A DNA stretch of 64,000 nt from Kitasatospora viridis (GCF_007829815.1 NZ_VIWT01000001.1:2193501-2257500); one strand, 5' to 3'. Counted from the first letter of the stretch, positions 8,486-19,780 are shown. The notes: generated by a model from the sequence alone, not told the origin. Translations and numbers: made by a program.

Positions 8486-9832
8486 GTGACCCTGCGACCC
8501 GCCACCGGCGGCGCCCTGCGCCGCAGCCTCGGCCTGCGCGACCTGGTGGTCTACGGCCTGCTGTTCATCGCGCCGATGGCGCCGGTGGGGATCTTCGGGG
8601 TGCTGGACGCCAAGAGCCACGGCGCGGTCGCCGCGGTCTACCTGGCCGCCACCGCGGCGATGGGGTTCACCGCCTTCTCCTACGCGCAGATGGTCCACGC
8701 GGTGCCGCAGACCGGGTCGGTCTTCGCCTACGCCCGGGCCGGGCTGGGCGAGACCGCCGGGTTCGTCGCGGGCTGGATGGCGATGCTGGACTACCTGCTG
8801 GTCCCGGCGGTCGCCTACCTGTTCTCCGGGATCGCGATGCACGCCCTGGTGCCGGGCGTGTCGCGGTGGGCCTGGACGGTGCTCGCGGTGCTGGTGACCA
8901 CCGCGCTCAACCTGGCGGGGGTGCGCACCGCCGCGGTGGTCGGGTTCGCGGTGCTGGCGCTGGAGCTGGCGGTGCTGGCCGTCTTCCTGGCCGCCGCGGT
9001 GGTGCAGCTGGTCCGGCACGGGGCGGCCCGGCCCGTGCTCTCCCCGCTGACCGGGATCGGCGGCTTCAGCCCGGGCGCGGTGCTCTCCGCGGTGAGCGTG
9101 GCCGTCCTCTCCTACCTGGGCTTCGACGCGATCGCCTCGTTCGTCGAGGAGGCGGTGGGCGCCTCGGCGGCGGTGGCCCGGGCGGTGCTGCTCTGCCTGG
9201 TACTGGCCGGGGTGCTGTTCGTCGCGCAGACCTACCTGGCCGCGCTGCTGGATCCGGTCCCCCCGGCGCAGCTGGCCGCCCACCCGGACCAGCAGGGCTC
9301 GGCCTTCTACGACACCGCGGAGCACGCTGTCGGCCACTGGCTGCACACCCTGGTCGCGGTCAGCAAGGCGATCGGGGCGGCCTTCGCCGCGCTGGCCGGG
9401 CAGGCGGCGGCCGGCCGGCTGGTCTTCGCGATGGCCCGGCAGGGCCGGCTGCCCCGGCAGCTGGCCCTGGTGGACCCGGACTCGGGCGTGCCGCGCCGGG
9501 CGCTGCTGCTGGCGGCGCTGGTCACCCTGGGGGCGGCGGCCTGGGCGGCCGGGCGCGGCGACGGGCTGGACCGGCTCACCTCGGTGGTGGACATCGGCGC
9601 GCTGACCGCCTTCGTGCTGCTGCACGCCTCGGTGATCGGCTGGTACCTGCTGCGGCAGCACTCCCGGGACCGGCTGCGCCACCTGGTGCTGCCGGTGCTG
9701 GGCATCGTGGTGCTCCTCGCGGTGATCTGGCGGGCGAGCCACTCGGCGCAGCTGGCCGGGGCGCTCTGGCTGCTGGTCGGGCTCGCGGTCGTCTGGGCGC
9801 AGGGGGCGGGTCCTGTCGGGCAGCGGCGCTAG
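8486..9832 (+). CDS. APC superfamily amino acid permease
   Basis: About 448 residues from GTG at 8486 ([20 protein letters not shown]); the upstream open frame runs into the divergent ispH promoter region and is not used. About 12 hydrophobic segments are visible. The first carries the APC signature [21 protein letters not shown], and segment six region reads [15 protein letters not shown], typical of amino-acid/polyamine/organocation symporters. It resembles the putrescine/amino-acid permease group; substrate is not determinable. It ends 10 bp before xseA and may be co-transcribed with it. Confidence 0.87.
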   Translation: MTLRPATGGALRRSLGLRDLVVYGLLFIAPMAPVGIFGVLDAKSHGAVAAVYLAATAAMGFTAFSYAQMVHAVPQTGSVFAYARAGLGETAGFVAGWMAMLDYLLVPAVAYLFSGIAMHALVPGVSRWAWTVLAVLVTTALNLAGVRTAAVVGFAVLALELAVLAVFLAAAVVQLVRHGAARPVLSPLTGIGGFSPGAVLSAVSVAVLSYLGFDAIASFVEEAVGASAAVARAVLLCLVLAGVLFVAQTYLAALLDPVPPAQLAAHPDQQGSAFYDTAEHAVGHWLHTLVAVSKAIGAAFAALAGQAAAGRLVFAMARQGRLPRQLALVDPDSGVPRRALLLAALVTLGAAAWAAGRGDGLDRLTSVVDIGALTAFVLLHASVIGWYLLRQHSRDRLRHLVLPVLGIVVLLAVIWRASHSAQLAGALWLLVGLAVVWAQGAGPVGQRR

Positions 9833-9842
9833 CCTCTTGGGC

Positions 9843-11057
9843 ATGGCCAATCCGAGCTCCCCCGAAGCCCCGCTCCCGGTCGGCAAGGTCTCGCAGCTGA
9901 TCGGCGGCTGGGTCGACCGGCTCGGCGCGGTCTGGGTGGAGGGTCAGATCACCCAGCTCAGCCGCCGCCCCGGCATGCAGTTCCTGACCCTGCGCGACCC
10001 GGAGCAGGACGTCTCACTGGTCGTCACCTGCTTCCGCTCGGTGGTCGAGCCGCTGGCCGACACCCTGCAGGAGGGCTCCCGGGTGATCGTGCACGCCAAG
10101 CCGGAGTGGTACGCGGGGCGCGGCACGCTCTCGCTGCGGGCCACCGAGATCCGGCTGGTCGGCCTGGGCGAACTGCTGGCCCGGCTGGAGCAGCTCAAGC
10201 GCCGGCTCGGCGCGGAGGGGCTGTTCGACGCCGAGCGCAAGCGCCCGCTGCCGTTCCTGCCGCAGTGCGTGGGCCTGGTGACCGGCCGGGCCTCGGCGGC
10301 CGAGCGGGACGTGCTGGAGGTGGCCCGGCGGCGCTGGCCGGCGGTCCGCTTCGAGGTGCGCAACGTGCTGGTGCAGGGCGCGCAGGCGGCCGCCCAGGTG
10401 GCCCGGGCGGTGCGCGAGCTGGACGCGCACCAGGACGTGGACGTGATCGTGGTGGCCCGCGGCGGCGGCAGCGTGGAGGACCTGCTGCCGTTCTCCGACG
10501 AGGAGCTGTGCCGCACCGTGGCGGCCGCCCGCACCCCGGTGGTCAGCGCGATCGGCCACGAGCCGGACCAGCCGCTGCTGGACTGGGTGGCCGACCTGCG
10601 GGCGGCCACCCCGACCGACGCGGCGAAGCGGGTGGTGCCGGACGTCGGCGAGGAGCAGGCCCGGGTGCGCCAGCTGCGCGACCGGGCCCGGCGCAGCGTG
10701 ACCGACCTGGTGCGGCGGGAGCTGGCCGGGCTGGCCGGGGTGCGCAGCCGGCCCGCGCTGGCCGCCCCGCACCGGCTGCTGGACGAGCGCTCGGCGGAGC
10801 TGACCGCGCTGCTGGACCGGGCCCGGCGCACCCTGGGGCACCGGCTGGACCGGGCCGAGTCGGACCTCGGCCACCTGGGCGAGCGGGTGCTGGCGCTCTC
10901 CCCCGCGGCGACGCTGCAGCGCGGCTACGCGGTGCTGCAGCGGGCGGACGGGCACGTGGTGACCGACCCGGCGGTGCTGGCCCCGGACGAGCCGCTGCAC
11001 GCCCGGGTGGCGGGCGGCGCCTTCGAGGTGACGGTGCGCCAGGACCCTGCCGAGTAG
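9843..11057 (+). CDS. xseA: Exodeoxyribonuclease VII large subunit
   Basis: 404 residues from ATG at 9843. The OB-fold DNA-binding domain (about 10-110: [18 protein letters not shown]) is followed by the catalytic domain with [65 protein letters not shown] and the C-terminal coiled region with [14 protein letters not shown]. With XseB it degrades single-stranded DNA from both ends. Its stop is 3 bp from the convergent GNAT gene, which separates it from xseB. Confidence 0.96.
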   Translation: MANPSSPEAPLPVGKVSQLIGGWVDRLGAVWVEGQITQLSRRPGMQFLTLRDPEQDVSLVVTCFRSVVEPLADTLQEGSRVIVHAKPEWYAGRGTLSLRATEIRLVGLGELLARLEQLKRRLGAEGLFDAERKRPLPFLPQCVGLVTGRASAAERDVLEVARRRWPAVRFEVRNVLVQGAQAAAQVARAVRELDAHQDVDVIVVARGGGSVEDLLPFSDEELCRTVAAARTPVVSAIGHEPDQPLLDWVADLRAATPTDAAKRVVPDVGEEQARVRQLRDRARRSVTDLVRRELAGLAGVRSRPALAAPHRLLDERSAELTALLDRARRTLGHRLDRAESDLGHLGERVLALSPAATLQRGYAVLQRADGHVVTDPAVLAPDEPLHARVAGGAFEVTVRQDPAE

Positions 11058-11060
11058 CCG

Positions 11061-11537
11061 TCAGGGCCGCTTGCGGGAGAGCGGCAGGGAGTGCTCCGCG
11101 AAGCCGAGGCTGCGGTAGAGGCCCTCGCCGCCGGGTGTGGCGTGCAGGTCGACCCGGGTCGCGCCGCGCTCGTCGAACCAGGCCACCAGCGCCTCGGTGC
11201 AGGCCCGGGCGTAGCCGCGCCGGCGGGCCCCGGGGTCGGTGCAGATGTTGAAGACGAAGCCGAACAGCCCCAGCGGGTGGCCGGGCGCGGGCAGCCGCTC
11301 CTCCAGGGTGCCGACCGCGCAGGCGGCCAGCCGGCCGGGCAGCTCGGGGTGGTCCACCACGAAGGCGCCCATGGTGCCGGCCGCCGGGTCGCCGGCGAGC
11401 CGCTCGCGCAGCATCCGCTCGGCGGTGGCCTGCCAGGGTCCGGGGCGGGCCTCGCCCTGCATCGCCTCGAACATCAGCGCCCGGAGCCGGACCAGCTCGG
11501 CGGCGTCCCCGGCCTTCGCCTGTCGCACGGTGATCAT
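11061..11537 (-). CDS. GNAT family N-acetyltransferase
   Basis: 158 residues from the ATG at 11537 ([26 protein letters not shown]). The acetyl-CoA loop is [18 protein letters not shown] (R/QxxGxA type), and the terminal strand region [18 protein letters not shown] is typical of GNAT enzymes. Substrate unknown. It is inserted on the opposite strand between xseA and xseB. The gap to xseB (94 bp) must hold both promoters. Confidence 0.85.
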   Translation of the reverse strand: MITVRQAKAGDAAELVRLRALMFEAMQGEARPGPWQATAERMLRERLAGDPAAGTMGAFVVDHPELPGRLAACAVGTLEERLPAPGHPLGLFGFVFNICTDPGARRRGYARACTEALVAWFDERGATRVDLHATPGGEGLYRSLGFAEHSLPLSRKRP

Positions 11538-11631
11538 GGCCCGAACCTTAGGGGGTGTCTTACGGATCACGCCGGGCGGGCGCCGCTGCGCGCGGCACCG
11601 GTTTGTCCGGGGCACCCCCTACCCTGGCCCC

Positions 11632-11880
11632 ATGGCTGACGAGGACGCGAAGACCGCCGGACCGACCAGTGCCGAGCTCGGGTACGAGGAGGCCCGGGAC
11701 GCCCTGCTGGACGTGGTGCGGCGGCTGGAGGCGGGCGGCACCGGGCTGGAGGAGTCGCTGGCGCTGTGGGAGCGCGGCGAGGAGCTAGCCAAGGTCTGCC
11801 AGCGCTGGCTGGACGGCGCCCGGGAGCGGCTGGACGCGGCGCTGGCCGCGGAGGACGCGCCGGCGGCGGCCGGCGAGTGA
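11632..11880 (+). CDS. xseB: Exodeoxyribonuclease VII small subunit
   Basis: 82 residues. The small helical hairpin subunit is recognised by [53 protein letters not shown], the family core (LEESL..YE.G..L...C). The ATG at 11632 gives the usual length. It binds XseA to form the active nuclease. It is separated from xseA by the antisense GNAT gene, so it needs its own promoter or long read-through. Confidence 0.94.
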   Translation: MADEDAKTAGPTSAELGYEEARDALLDVVRRLEAGGTGLEESLALWERGEELAKVCQRWLDGARERLDAALAAEDAPAAAGE

Positions 11881-11935
11881 GCGGGGCCGGTGCGGCGTGA
11901 CGCAGGTCACTCGCCGGTTCGGGAATGGTTGAAAA

Positions 11936-11960
11936 TTCACCCACGTTGGGTGGGGGTGAA
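11936..11960. promoter_or_regulatory. Inverted repeat upstream of the nitroreductase gene
   Basis: TTCACCC (11936-11942) and GGGTGAA (11954-11960) form a 7 bp inverted repeat with an 11 bp spacer, 48 bp before the ATG at 12009. Possible operator; no regulator is identified. Confidence 0.35.
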
Positions 11961-12008
11961 CGGCAGCAGCCGGGACCGACTCACCCAACTCCCGAGGTAA
12001 CCGCACCC

Positions 12009-12620
12009 ATGAGCATCACCAACGAGACCCTCGCGCTCGACTCCGCCGCGCAGGACCTGCTCTTCCGCGAGGCCCACACGGTCAGCGCGTTCACCGACGA
12101 GCCGGTCTCCGACGAGCAGGTCCAGGCCATCTACGACCTGGTCAAGTACGCCCCGACCGCCTTCAACCAGCAGCCGCTGCGCGTCCTCCTGGTGCGCAGC
12201 ACCGAGGCCCGCGAGCGCCTGGTCGCGCACCTGTCGGACGGCAACAAGGCGAAGACCCTGGCCGCCCCGCTGGTCGCGGTGCTGGCCGCCGACAACGAGT
12301 TCCACGAGGAGCTCCCCGAGCTGTTCCCGGCCTTCCCGCAGGCCAAGGACGTCTTCTTCAGCGAGCGCCCGGTGCGCGAGGCCTCGGCCGGCTTCAACGC
12401 CGCGCTGCAGGCCGGCTACTTCCTGCTCGGCGTGCGCGCCGCGGGCCTGGCCGCCGGCCCGATGACCGGCTTCGACGCCGCGGGCGTCACCAAGGAGTTC
12501 TTCCCGGAGGGCGACCACACGGCCCTGCTGGTGGTCAACATCGGCACCGCCGCCGCCGAGGGCGCCTGGTTCCCGCGCAGCCCGCGCCTGGCCTACGACC
12601 AGGTCGTCACCACGGTCTGA
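12009..12620 (+). CDS. Malonic semialdehyde reductase-type nitroreductase (RutE/HadB family)
   Basis: 203 residues from ATG at 12009 preceded by GAGG. FMN-dependent nitroreductase fold: VKYAPTAFNQQPLRVLLVRS is the FMN-binding segment, SAGFNAALQAGYFLLGVRAAGLAAGPMTGFDAAGV the central helix region, and LVVNIGTAAAEGAWFPRSPRL the end of the family core. The RutE group reduces malonic semialdehyde to 3-hydroxypropionate in pyrimidine catabolism, but no rut genes are near, so the physiological substrate here is uncertain. A 13 bp perfect hairpin follows. Confidence 0.85.
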   Translation: MSITNETLALDSAAQDLLFREAHTVSAFTDEPVSDEQVQAIYDLVKYAPTAFNQQPLRVLLVRSTEARERLVAHLSDGNKAKTLAAPLVAVLAADNEFHEELPELFPAFPQAKDVFFSERPVREASAGFNAALQAGYFLLGVRAAGLAAGPMTGFDAAGVTKEFFPEGDHTALLVVNIGTAAAEGAWFPRSPRLAYDQVVTTV

Positions 12621-12636
12621 GTCCGGCCGGACCGAC

Positions 12637-12674
12637 GCGAAGGGCCCGCTCCGTGGGGGATGCGGGCCCTTCGC
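12637..12674. terminator. Bidirectional terminator hairpin
   Basis: Perfect 13 bp stem GCGAAGGGCCCGC / GCGGGCCCTTCGC with a 12-nt loop between the convergent nitroreductase (ends 12620) and DUF4245 (ends 12708) genes. Confidence 0.78.
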
Positions 12675-12707
12675 CGTGCCGTGCCGGGCCGTGCCGTCGT
12701 CCGGGGG

Positions 12708-13253
12708 TTACGGCTTGAGCGCCGCCGCCAGCTGGTCCAGCTCGTCGTAGGAGGCGCTGCCGGCCACCACGGTGGCGGCCTTGCCGCTCTCCTCGGTCAC
12801 CGAGCGGTAGTGGTCGCCCTGGTAGCGGGCCCAGGGCTGGCCCTCGATGGTCGACTTCCCGTCCGGAGTGAAGCCGCTGACCACCTGCTTGAGCAGGTCG
12901 GTCTGCGGGGCGTCGCTCTGCTCCACCGAGGCGTACTTGCCGTCCGGGGTGACGAAGCCGAGGTGCCAGCCGGAGTGGCCCTCGGCGTCGGTCTGGTAGC
13001 TGACCGAGGTGGCCCGCCACTTGTCCGACAGGCCCTGCGGGGCCAGCAGCGGGTAGGGCGCCGCGCGCTTCGCCGAGGCGAAGGCGGAGCTGTAGTCCAC
13101 CACGTGCACCGGGTCGCCGTCGGTGCTGTGCGGGATCGTCACGTACGCCACGAGGGCCACGCCCATGACGGCGAGCATGGACAGCACCATGTCCCGTACC
13201 GTCTGCCGCCCTCTCGAACCACTGTTGCCTGCCACCCCGCCATGGTGACCCAT
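12708..13253 (-). CDS. DUF4245 single-pass membrane protein
   Basis: About 181 residues from the ATG at 13253; a GTG at 13235 ([16 protein letters not shown]) is an alternative start. One transmembrane helix ([19 protein letters not shown], about 22-40) follows a short basic N-terminus. An extracytoplasmic domain comes next, with [20 protein letters not shown] and [20 protein letters not shown], the DUF4245 pattern. Function unknown. It is divergent from glpX, an arrangement I recall from Streptomyces genomes. Confidence 0.83.
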   Translation of the reverse strand: MGHHGGVAGNSGSRGRQTVRDMVLSMLAVMGVALVAYVTIPHSTDGDPVHVVDYSSAFASAKRAAPYPLLAPQGLSDKWRATSVSYQTDAEGHSGWHLGFVTPDGKYASVEQSDAPQTDLLKQVVSGFTPDGKSTIEGQPWARYQGDHYRSVTEESGKAATVVAGSASYDELDQLAAALKP

Positions 13254-13451
13254 CGCACCCGCCGCACCGACCACCGGGGTGGGGTTCGCGGCCGAAAAGC
13301 ACCCATACCAGTGCAGAACCGCAGGTGGGCGGGACCCGCGCCACAGACAGCCGTTCGGGGCACGGATACGATCGGGGGACCCTCACCTTGCAGCGCTCGA
13401 CCCTTCGTGGCCGGACGCTCACTGGCCGTCGCGTACAGAGAGGTCACGACG

Positions 13452-14492
13452 ATGACCACGCAGCACCCCTCGCACCTGCCGCGTTCGCTGGAGGTGGCCC
13501 CCGAGGCCCCGGACCGCAACCTGGCCCTGGAGCTCGTCCGCGTCACCGAGGCGGCCGCCATGGCGGCCGGCCGCTGGGTCGGCCGGGGCGACAAGAACGG
13601 CGCCGACGGCGCCGCCGTGAAGGCCATGCGCACCCTGGTCTCCACCGTCTCGATGAACGGCGTCGTCGTCATCGGTGAGGGGGAGAAGGACGAAGCCCCG
13701 ATGCTCTACAACGGCGAGCGGGTCGGTGACGGCACCGGCGCCGAGTGCGACGTCGCCGTGGACCCGGTGGACGGCACCACGCTGACCGCCAAGGGCATGA
13801 ACAACGCCGTCGCCGTGCTGGCCGTGGCCGACCGCGGCACCATGTTCGACCCGAGCGCGGTCTTCTACATGGACAAGCTGATCACCGGCCCCGAGGCCGC
13901 CGACTTCGTGGACATCACCGCCCCGCCGGCCGTGAACATCCGCCGGGTGGCCAAGGCCAAGGGCATGGCGGTCGAGGACGTCACCGTGGTGGTGCTGGAC
14001 CGCCCGCGCCACGACAACCTCGCCGCGCAGATCCGGGAGGCCGGCGCGCGGATCAAGTTCATCTCCGACGGCGACGTGGCCGGCGCGATCATGGCGGCCC
14101 GCGAGGGCACCGGCATCGACCTGCTGATGGGCGTCGGCGGCACCCCGGAGGGCATCATCGCGGCCTGTGCGATGAAGTGCATGGGCGGCGTGATCCAGGG
14201 CCGGCTCTGGCCCAAGGACGAGGCCGAGCGGCAGAAGGCGCTGGACGCCGGGCACGACCTGGACCGGGTGCTCACCACCGACGACCTGGTCAGCGGCGAG
14301 AACGTGTTCTTCGTGGCGACCGGCATCACCGACGGTGAGCTGCTGCGCGGCGTGCACTACCGCCAGGAGACCGCCACCACCAGCTCGCTGGTGATGCGTT
14401 CGAAGAGCGGCACGATCCGGCAGATCGACTCCACCCACAAGCTGTCCAAGCTGCGGGCCTACAGCGCGATCGACTTCGACCGGGCGAACTGA
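13452..14492 (+). CDS. glpX: Fructose-1,6-bisphosphatase class II
   Basis: 346 residues from ATG at 13452, preceded by AGAGAGG. It hydrolyses fructose-1,6-bisphosphate in gluconeogenesis. Class II (GlpX) motifs: [35 protein letters not shown] (metal ligands), [17 protein letters not shown], and [21 protein letters not shown]. It works with pckG (44790) in gluconeogenic flow. An open frame extends far upstream but lacks family similarity, so the ATG after the ribosome-binding site is preferred. Confidence 0.96.
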   Translation: MTTQHPSHLPRSLEVAPEAPDRNLALELVRVTEAAAMAAGRWVGRGDKNGADGAAVKAMRTLVSTVSMNGVVVIGEGEKDEAPMLYNGERVGDGTGAECDVAVDPVDGTTLTAKGMNNAVAVLAVADRGTMFDPSAVFYMDKLITGPEAADFVDITAPPAVNIRRVAKAKGMAVEDVTVVVLDRPRHDNLAAQIREAGARIKFISDGDVAGAIMAAREGTGIDLLMGVGGTPEGIIAACAMKCMGGVIQGRLWPKDEAERQKALDAGHDLDRVLTTDDLVSGENVFFVATGITDGELLRGVHYRQETATTSSLVMRSKSGTIRQIDSTHKLSKLRAYSAIDFDRAN

Positions 14493-14519
14493 TCCCCGGT
14501 GAACTGATCAGGTGTCGGC

Positions 14520-14557
14520 GGGTCACGGCGGCGCCCCCGTCGCGGCGGCCGTGACCC
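14520..14557. terminator. Bidirectional terminator between glpX and the WhiB-like gene
   Basis: 10 bp stem GGGTCACGGC / GCCGTGACCC with an 18-nt GC-rich loop. It lies between the convergent stops at 14492 and 14562. Confidence 0.75.
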
Positions 14558-14561
14558 CCGC

Positions 14562-14987
14562 TCACCCGGCTATCTGACGGCGGCTGCGGCGGGCCGGCAC
14601 CAGCTGCGCCTCGGTGCGCAGCTCGGCCGCCCGGCGCCGGCGGCGGGCCAGCACCACCCGCCGCTCGGCCGCGGTCAGCCCGCCCCAGACCCCGTAGGGC
14701 TCCGGCTGGGCCAGCGCGTGCTCCCGGCAGGAGAGCAGCACCGGGCAGCCGGCGCACACCTGCTTGGCGTGCTCCTCGCGGGCCAGCCGGGCGGCCGTCG
14801 GCTCCTTGGAGGGGGCGAAGAAGAGCGCGGCCTCGTCCCGCCGGCAGGCCGCCGCGGTGTGCCAGGGGTTCTCCTCCGACGGGTCGAGCCGCAGCGCGGC
14901 GCCCGCGGCGGCGGGCGCGGGCCGCAGGTCGGTCCGGCCGGCGGTGCGCACGGCGACGGTGGTGCTGGGCTCGATCGGGTGCAGCAC
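14562..14987 (-). CDS. WhiB-like [4Fe-4S] transcription regulator
   Basis: 141 residues from GTG at 14987 (VLHPIEPSTT). The four cluster cysteines are C48 (AAACRR), C78 and C81 (VCAGCP) and C87 (LSC), followed by the WhiB turn GVWGG (about 99-103) and an Arg-rich tail (VLARRRRRAAELR) for DNA contact. Wbl proteins act with the primary sigma factor in development, antibiotic control or redox response. Position next to glpX and the fumarase fits a conserved Streptomyces wbl locus, but I do not assign the letter. Confidence 0.93.
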   Translation of the reverse strand: MLHPIEPSTTVAVRTAGRTDLRPAPAAAGAALRLDPSEENPWHTAAACRRDEAALFFAPSKEPTAARLAREEHAKQVCAGCPVLLSCREHALAQPEPYGVWGGLTAAERRVVLARRRRRAAELRTEAQLVPARRSRRQIAG

Positions 14988-15075
14988 GGCGACTCCTGGG
15001 ACAGCTCGGGGAAAGGCTCGCGGCACCGCTCGGCCGCCGCCCCTCGGGGCGCCTGCCGGCACCCGCCTGACCGCA

Positions 15076-15092
15076 ACCGTTCAAGTAACGGT
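15076..15092 (-). promoter_or_regulatory. Inverted repeat upstream of the WhiB-like gene
   Basis: ACCGTT (15076-15081) - 5 bp - AACGGT (15087-15092), a perfect 6 bp inverted repeat about 90 bp before the GTG at 14987 in an otherwise featureless 255 bp gap. Possible operator. Confidence 0.4.
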
Positions 15093-15226
15093 GTGCCCCA
15101 GGAATTACCCCGCGCGCCCGGGATTCATGCACACCGTGGTCGCTCGGCAACTGCCTGCACGCGCCTCAACCCGGAGTGCCGGACCGGCAGTTGACGGACC
15201 GCCCGATCGCGGGTCGGCGCAGCTCA

Positions 15227-15244
15227 GAGCCCTCGCGAGGGCTC
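15227..15244 (-). terminator. Self-complementary hairpin overlapping the DUF1707 stop codon
   Basis: GAGCCCTCG followed directly by CGAGGGCTC, an 18 bp perfect palindrome. It covers the last bases of the stop codon at 15243-15245 and could act as a short terminator. Confidence 0.4.
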
Positions 15245-15956
15245 AGCGGTCGAGCTGGCGGCGCACCCACTCCTTGACCTTCTTGCCGCGCCGGGCCTTG
15301 GCGTCCGCCCCGCCGAAGACCGCCGCGCCCTTGATCCGCACCACCGGGGCGTACGGGTCGGCCGCGGTCTGCTCGCGCACGTCGAAGCCGCCGAAGATGC
15401 CGACCCCGCTGCCCACCAGGGTGACGTTCTCCGGCACCCGCACCGAGACTCCGCCGAAGACCGCGTTGACCGTGATCACCACCTCGGGCGACTCGAACAC
15501 CGCGTCGGTCAGGTCGAGTTCGATCCCGCCGAAGACGGCGGTGGCCCGCACCTGCGAGCCCACCACCCAGCGGCCCTTGCGTGCGGCGCCGCCGAACACC
15601 GCGACCACGGCGGTCGGTTCGGTGCGGGCCGGCGGCAGCGGGGTGGGCGCCGGGAGCGGGGCGGTGGCCGGGTCGGTGGCCGGGTGGCTGGGCAGGTCGC
15701 GGGTGAGGGTGGCCAGTTCGCCCATGGTCCGCGCGCCGTAGGCCGCCTCGATCCGCTCGGCGTGCTCGTCGACGGTCAGCCGGCCCTCGGCGTAGGCGTC
15801 GCGCAGCAGGTCGGCGATCCGCTCGCGGTCCGCGTCCGAGGCGCGCAGCTCGGGCTCCGCGACCCGGGCCACCGGGGGCCGCGCCGGCTCCGCCTGCTTC
15901 TCCAGGTGCACCGGACGGTCGGACGGCGGCTGCGGCGAGGAAGTGTCCACGGTCAC
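15243..15956 (-). CDS. DUF1707 and LiaF-like domain protein
   Basis: 237 residues. The DUF1707 domain (about 37-90) is clear: [53 protein letters not shown]. After a Pro-rich linker (about 92-113), the C-terminal half is a beta-helix-like LiaF region with repeats [37 protein letters not shown] and [10 protein letters not shown]. No transmembrane segment is visible. LiaF proteins modulate envelope-stress sensing, but DUF1707 proteins are uncharacterised. Divergent from the fumarase, whose start is 93 bp away. Confidence 0.87.
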   Translation of the reverse strand: MTVDTSSPQPPSDRPVHLEKQAEPARPPVARVAEPELRASDADRERIADLLRDAYAEGRLTVDEHAERIEAAYGARTMGELATLTRDLPSHPATDPATAPLPAPTPLPPARTEPTAVVAVFGGAARKGRWVVGSQVRATAVFGGIELDLTDAVFESPEVVITVNAVFGGVSVRVPENVTLVGSGVGIFGGFDVREQTAADPYAPVVRIKGAAVFGGADAKARRGKKVKEWVRRQLDR

Positions 15957-16049
15957 AGCCTAGGGGGTGTGGCCACACGACCGGGAGGCAAGTTCTACCC
16001 TGGAGGGCGCTTCGCCGACGCAGCACCACCACCTCGTGAAGGACCCCAC

Positions 16050-17717
<1,668 letters not shown>

Positions 17718-17726
17718 TCCAAAACT

Positions 17727-17761
17727 CGGGGCAGGTCACGGCTGTGACGTGACCTGCCCCG
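17727..17761. terminator. Bidirectional terminator overlapping the end of the PKD-protein gene
   Basis: Perfect 14 bp stem CGGGGCAGGTCACG / CGTGACCTGCCCCG with a 7-nt loop, 9 bp after the fumarase stop. The convergent gene stops at 17736, so most of the hairpin also encodes its last residues. Confidence 0.82.
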
Positions 17762-19037
17762 TGCCCGTGCCGACGTTCGCCGGGTCGTAGGTGTCGGTGA
17801 CCGTCACCGTGAGGGGGTAGGTGCCGGGCTGCGGGTACTCGTGGTCGCCGTCCACCGTGAACGGCCCGCCGGTCGGCCCGTTGATCCGGGCCACTGTCGG
17901 TCCGGTGCCGTCGCCCCAGTCGACGGAGGCCTCGTAGCGGCCGGCGGTCACGCTCGGGTCGTCCACGACGAAGCTGGCGACCTGGCCGTGCAGCCCCTGC
18001 CACGGATGGACCGTCAGGTAGGCACCCTCCACCCTGATCGGCGCGTCCCACTCGACGCTCGTCTGGGTCAGCTGCGTGGTGCCCGTCGGGTCGACGAAGC
18101 TGGTCCGCACGGTGTCGGTGCCCGGCTTGGTGCCGGTGTAGCCGAAGGTGGCCGACCCGTCGGTGCCCAGCGGCACGCTCGCGTCGTGCCCCGCGTTCGG
18201 TCCGCCGACGTCGAACGCGACGGAGCCGCCGCCCGAGTAGGTGTCGCCCGTGGCCGCGTTGGTGATCGTCTCCGTGACCAAGGCGCTCAGCCCGGTGCGC
18301 AGGTGCTGAGGCCCCGTCAGGTCGACCCGGAAGGGCGTGTTCCACCAGACGGTGACCGGGGCCGAGAAGTCGGTCTCGCAACTCGTCGAGTCGATGCCGG
18401 CGGTCACGGTGTCGCCGGTGAGCTCGTCGCTCTCGTACCGGAGGTCGGCGTGGCCGCCGGTGGCACTGTCCGCCGTGAGCGGGACGTCGCCGGTCGCCCC
18501 GGGGTTCCCGCCCGCGACCGCGAAGTGCACCTTCTTCGGCAGCGGCCAGCCGGCCGCCACCGTCACGGTCGCCCGGAGCGTGGTCGGGTAGCCGGCGTAG
18601 GCCGGGCGCGCGGGCGGTGCGAGGGTGACGGTGCCGATGGGCGTCCAGGTCACCGCGACGGTGTTCGAGCGGTCCACCGACCCGTTGCCCTCCGTCACGC
18701 TGGCCTGGAACTGCCGGGTGCCGGGGCGGCCGTACTGGAGGAGCACCTCCGCGTCCCCGTTGCCGTCCGTCGGGCCGCTTCCGTAGGGCCCCGTGGTGCC
18801 CCCGTCCTGCACCGTCTCGGCCACCTGCACCCCCTTCACCGGCCGGCCGCCGCTGGTCACGTGGGCCGTGAGGAACACCACGAGCCCGGCCTGCACGGTC
18901 TGGTCCGACGCCGACAGCTGGATCACGTACTGCGGCGCCGCGGCGGCGGCCGGTCCCGCGGCGGCCGGTCCCGCGGCGGCCGGGGCGGCGGGCAGCACCA
19001 GCAGTGCCGCCGCCGCCAGCGCCCCCGCCGCTCTCAC
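17736..19037 (-). CDS. Secreted protein with Ig-like repeats and C-terminal PKD domain
   Basis: 433 residues from a GTG whose GTGA overlaps the stop of the preceding SnoaL-like gene. The N-terminus is a signal peptide (MRAAGALAAAALLVLPAAPAAAG) followed by an Ala/Gly/Pro repeat. Beta-rich segments follow (about 40-130, 135-230, 230-340) with Ig-like character (VVFLTAHVTSGGRPVKGVQV, LRATVTVAAGWPLPKKVHF). A PKD-type domain sits at about 365-425 (ASVDWGDGTGPTVARINGP, DHEYPQPGTYPLTVTVTD). Likely extracellular, with an adhesion or scaffold role unknown. Confidence 0.72.
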   Translation of the reverse strand: MRAAGALAAAALLVLPAAPAAAGPAAAGPAAAAAPQYVIQLSASDQTVQAGLVVFLTAHVTSGGRPVKGVQVAETVQDGGTTGPYGSGPTDGNGDAEVLLQYGRPGTRQFQASVTEGNGSVDRSNTVAVTWTPIGTVTLAPPARPAYAGYPTTLRATVTVAAGWPLPKKVHFAVAGGNPGATGDVPLTADSATGGHADLRYESDELTGDTVTAGIDSTSCETDFSAPVTVWWNTPFRVDLTGPQHLRTGLSALVTETITNAATGDTYSGGGSVAFDVGGPNAGHDASVPLGTDGSATFGYTGTKPGTDTVRTSFVDPTGTTQLTQTSVEWDAPIRVEGAYLTVHPWQGLHGQVASFVVDDPSVTAGRYEASVDWGDGTGPTVARINGPTGGPFTVDGDHEYPQPGTYPLTVTVTDTYDPANVGTGTGQVTSQP

Positions 19038-19357
19038 GCCTGGCCCGTCTCGAAGCGGGTGACCTTCCCCTCGGCGATCTCGAACCGCCAGGCGGTCCGC
19101 ATCTCGCCCCAGGTCTCGTTGCGGAAGTTCGCCACCAGGGCCCGGCCGCCGTTCGCCTCGGTCTGCACCTCCATGTGCCCGCGCGAGGAGAAGATCTCCC
19201 GGTCGACCCAGTCCGCCAGCTCCCGGTCGCTCCCGTCGTCCGACATCGTCGCCCCGGGTGCCAGCAGGTCCAGGAACGCCGCCCGGTCACCCGCGTTGAT
19301 CGCCTCCACGACCTTGCGCACCACCGGGTCGCTCAGCTTCGCCACCGCGATCGTCAT
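19034..19357 (-). CDS. SnoaL/NTF2-like domain protein
   Basis: 107 residues from ATG at 19357, preceded by GAGAGG. It shows the cone-shaped SnoaL-like pattern: VVRKVVEAINAGDRAAFLDLLAPGATMSDDGSDRELADWVDREIF at the N-terminus, then RALVANFRNETWGEMRTAWRFEIAEGKVTRFETGQA. This fold serves in small isomerases, cyclases or binding proteins; no catalytic residues can be assigned. Translationally coupled to the secreted PKD protein downstream. Confidence 0.75.
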   Translation of the reverse strand: MTIAVAKLSDPVVRKVVEAINAGDRAAFLDLLAPGATMSDDGSDRELADWVDREIFSSRGHMEVQTEANGGRALVANFRNETWGEMRTAWRFEIAEGKVTRFETGQA

Positions 19358-19429
19358 CCCACTGCCTCTCAGCTCGGCTCCTCTGCCGTCACCATGACAC
19401 GGCGTGACCGGCTGGGCGCCGAGCATCAC

Positions 19430-19780
19430 CGGCGTGCCCGGGTGCCGATCAACCCCTCCGGCCCAATCGGGCGGCCGGGGTCGATCGCGCTGGGGCGGAT
19501 CGCAACGCGCTCATCGGGCGCGGCGATTCATTACCCGATAGCGGAATGTGAGGGTCCGGGGCGGTATGCGTCCGACTGCCATGAGCATTTCCAGAATCGC
19601 GCCCCGGAACGACAATTCGGAGCAAAGCCCCGCAAATCATAAGGCAACTGGCGCCATGTCAACTCGTACCCGGAACACCGAAGCCCCCCGGTGCGCGGTT
19701 CCGGGGGGCTGTGCGCGCATGGCCGCGTGGAACGGGTACCTGGTGGAATCAGGCCAAGTTCACGGGCTCGGCGGCAGAGA
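19430..19780. other. Intergenic region, no gene seen
   Basis: A 350 bp stretch between the SnoaL-like gene start region and the end of the 79-residue gene. It is locally less GC-rich (for example around 19526-19550) and contains the terminator at 19682-19710. Frames here are short and lack coding bias. Confidence 0.5.
19682..19710 (-). terminator. Terminator of the small acidic protein gene
   Basis: Perfect 10 bp stem AGCCCCCCGG / CCGGGGGGCT with a 9-nt loop, about 70 bp beyond the stop of the minus-strand gene at 19781. Confidence 0.7.

Noticed and set aside
7318-9900. An 860-codon plus-strand frame across ispH and the permease
   Set aside because: Out of frame with both recognised genes, low-complexity composition, and no known domain.
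19449-19640. A 63-codon minus-strand frame in the intergenic region before the acidic protein gene
   Set aside because: No clear ribosome-binding site, no coding bias and no recognisable motif.
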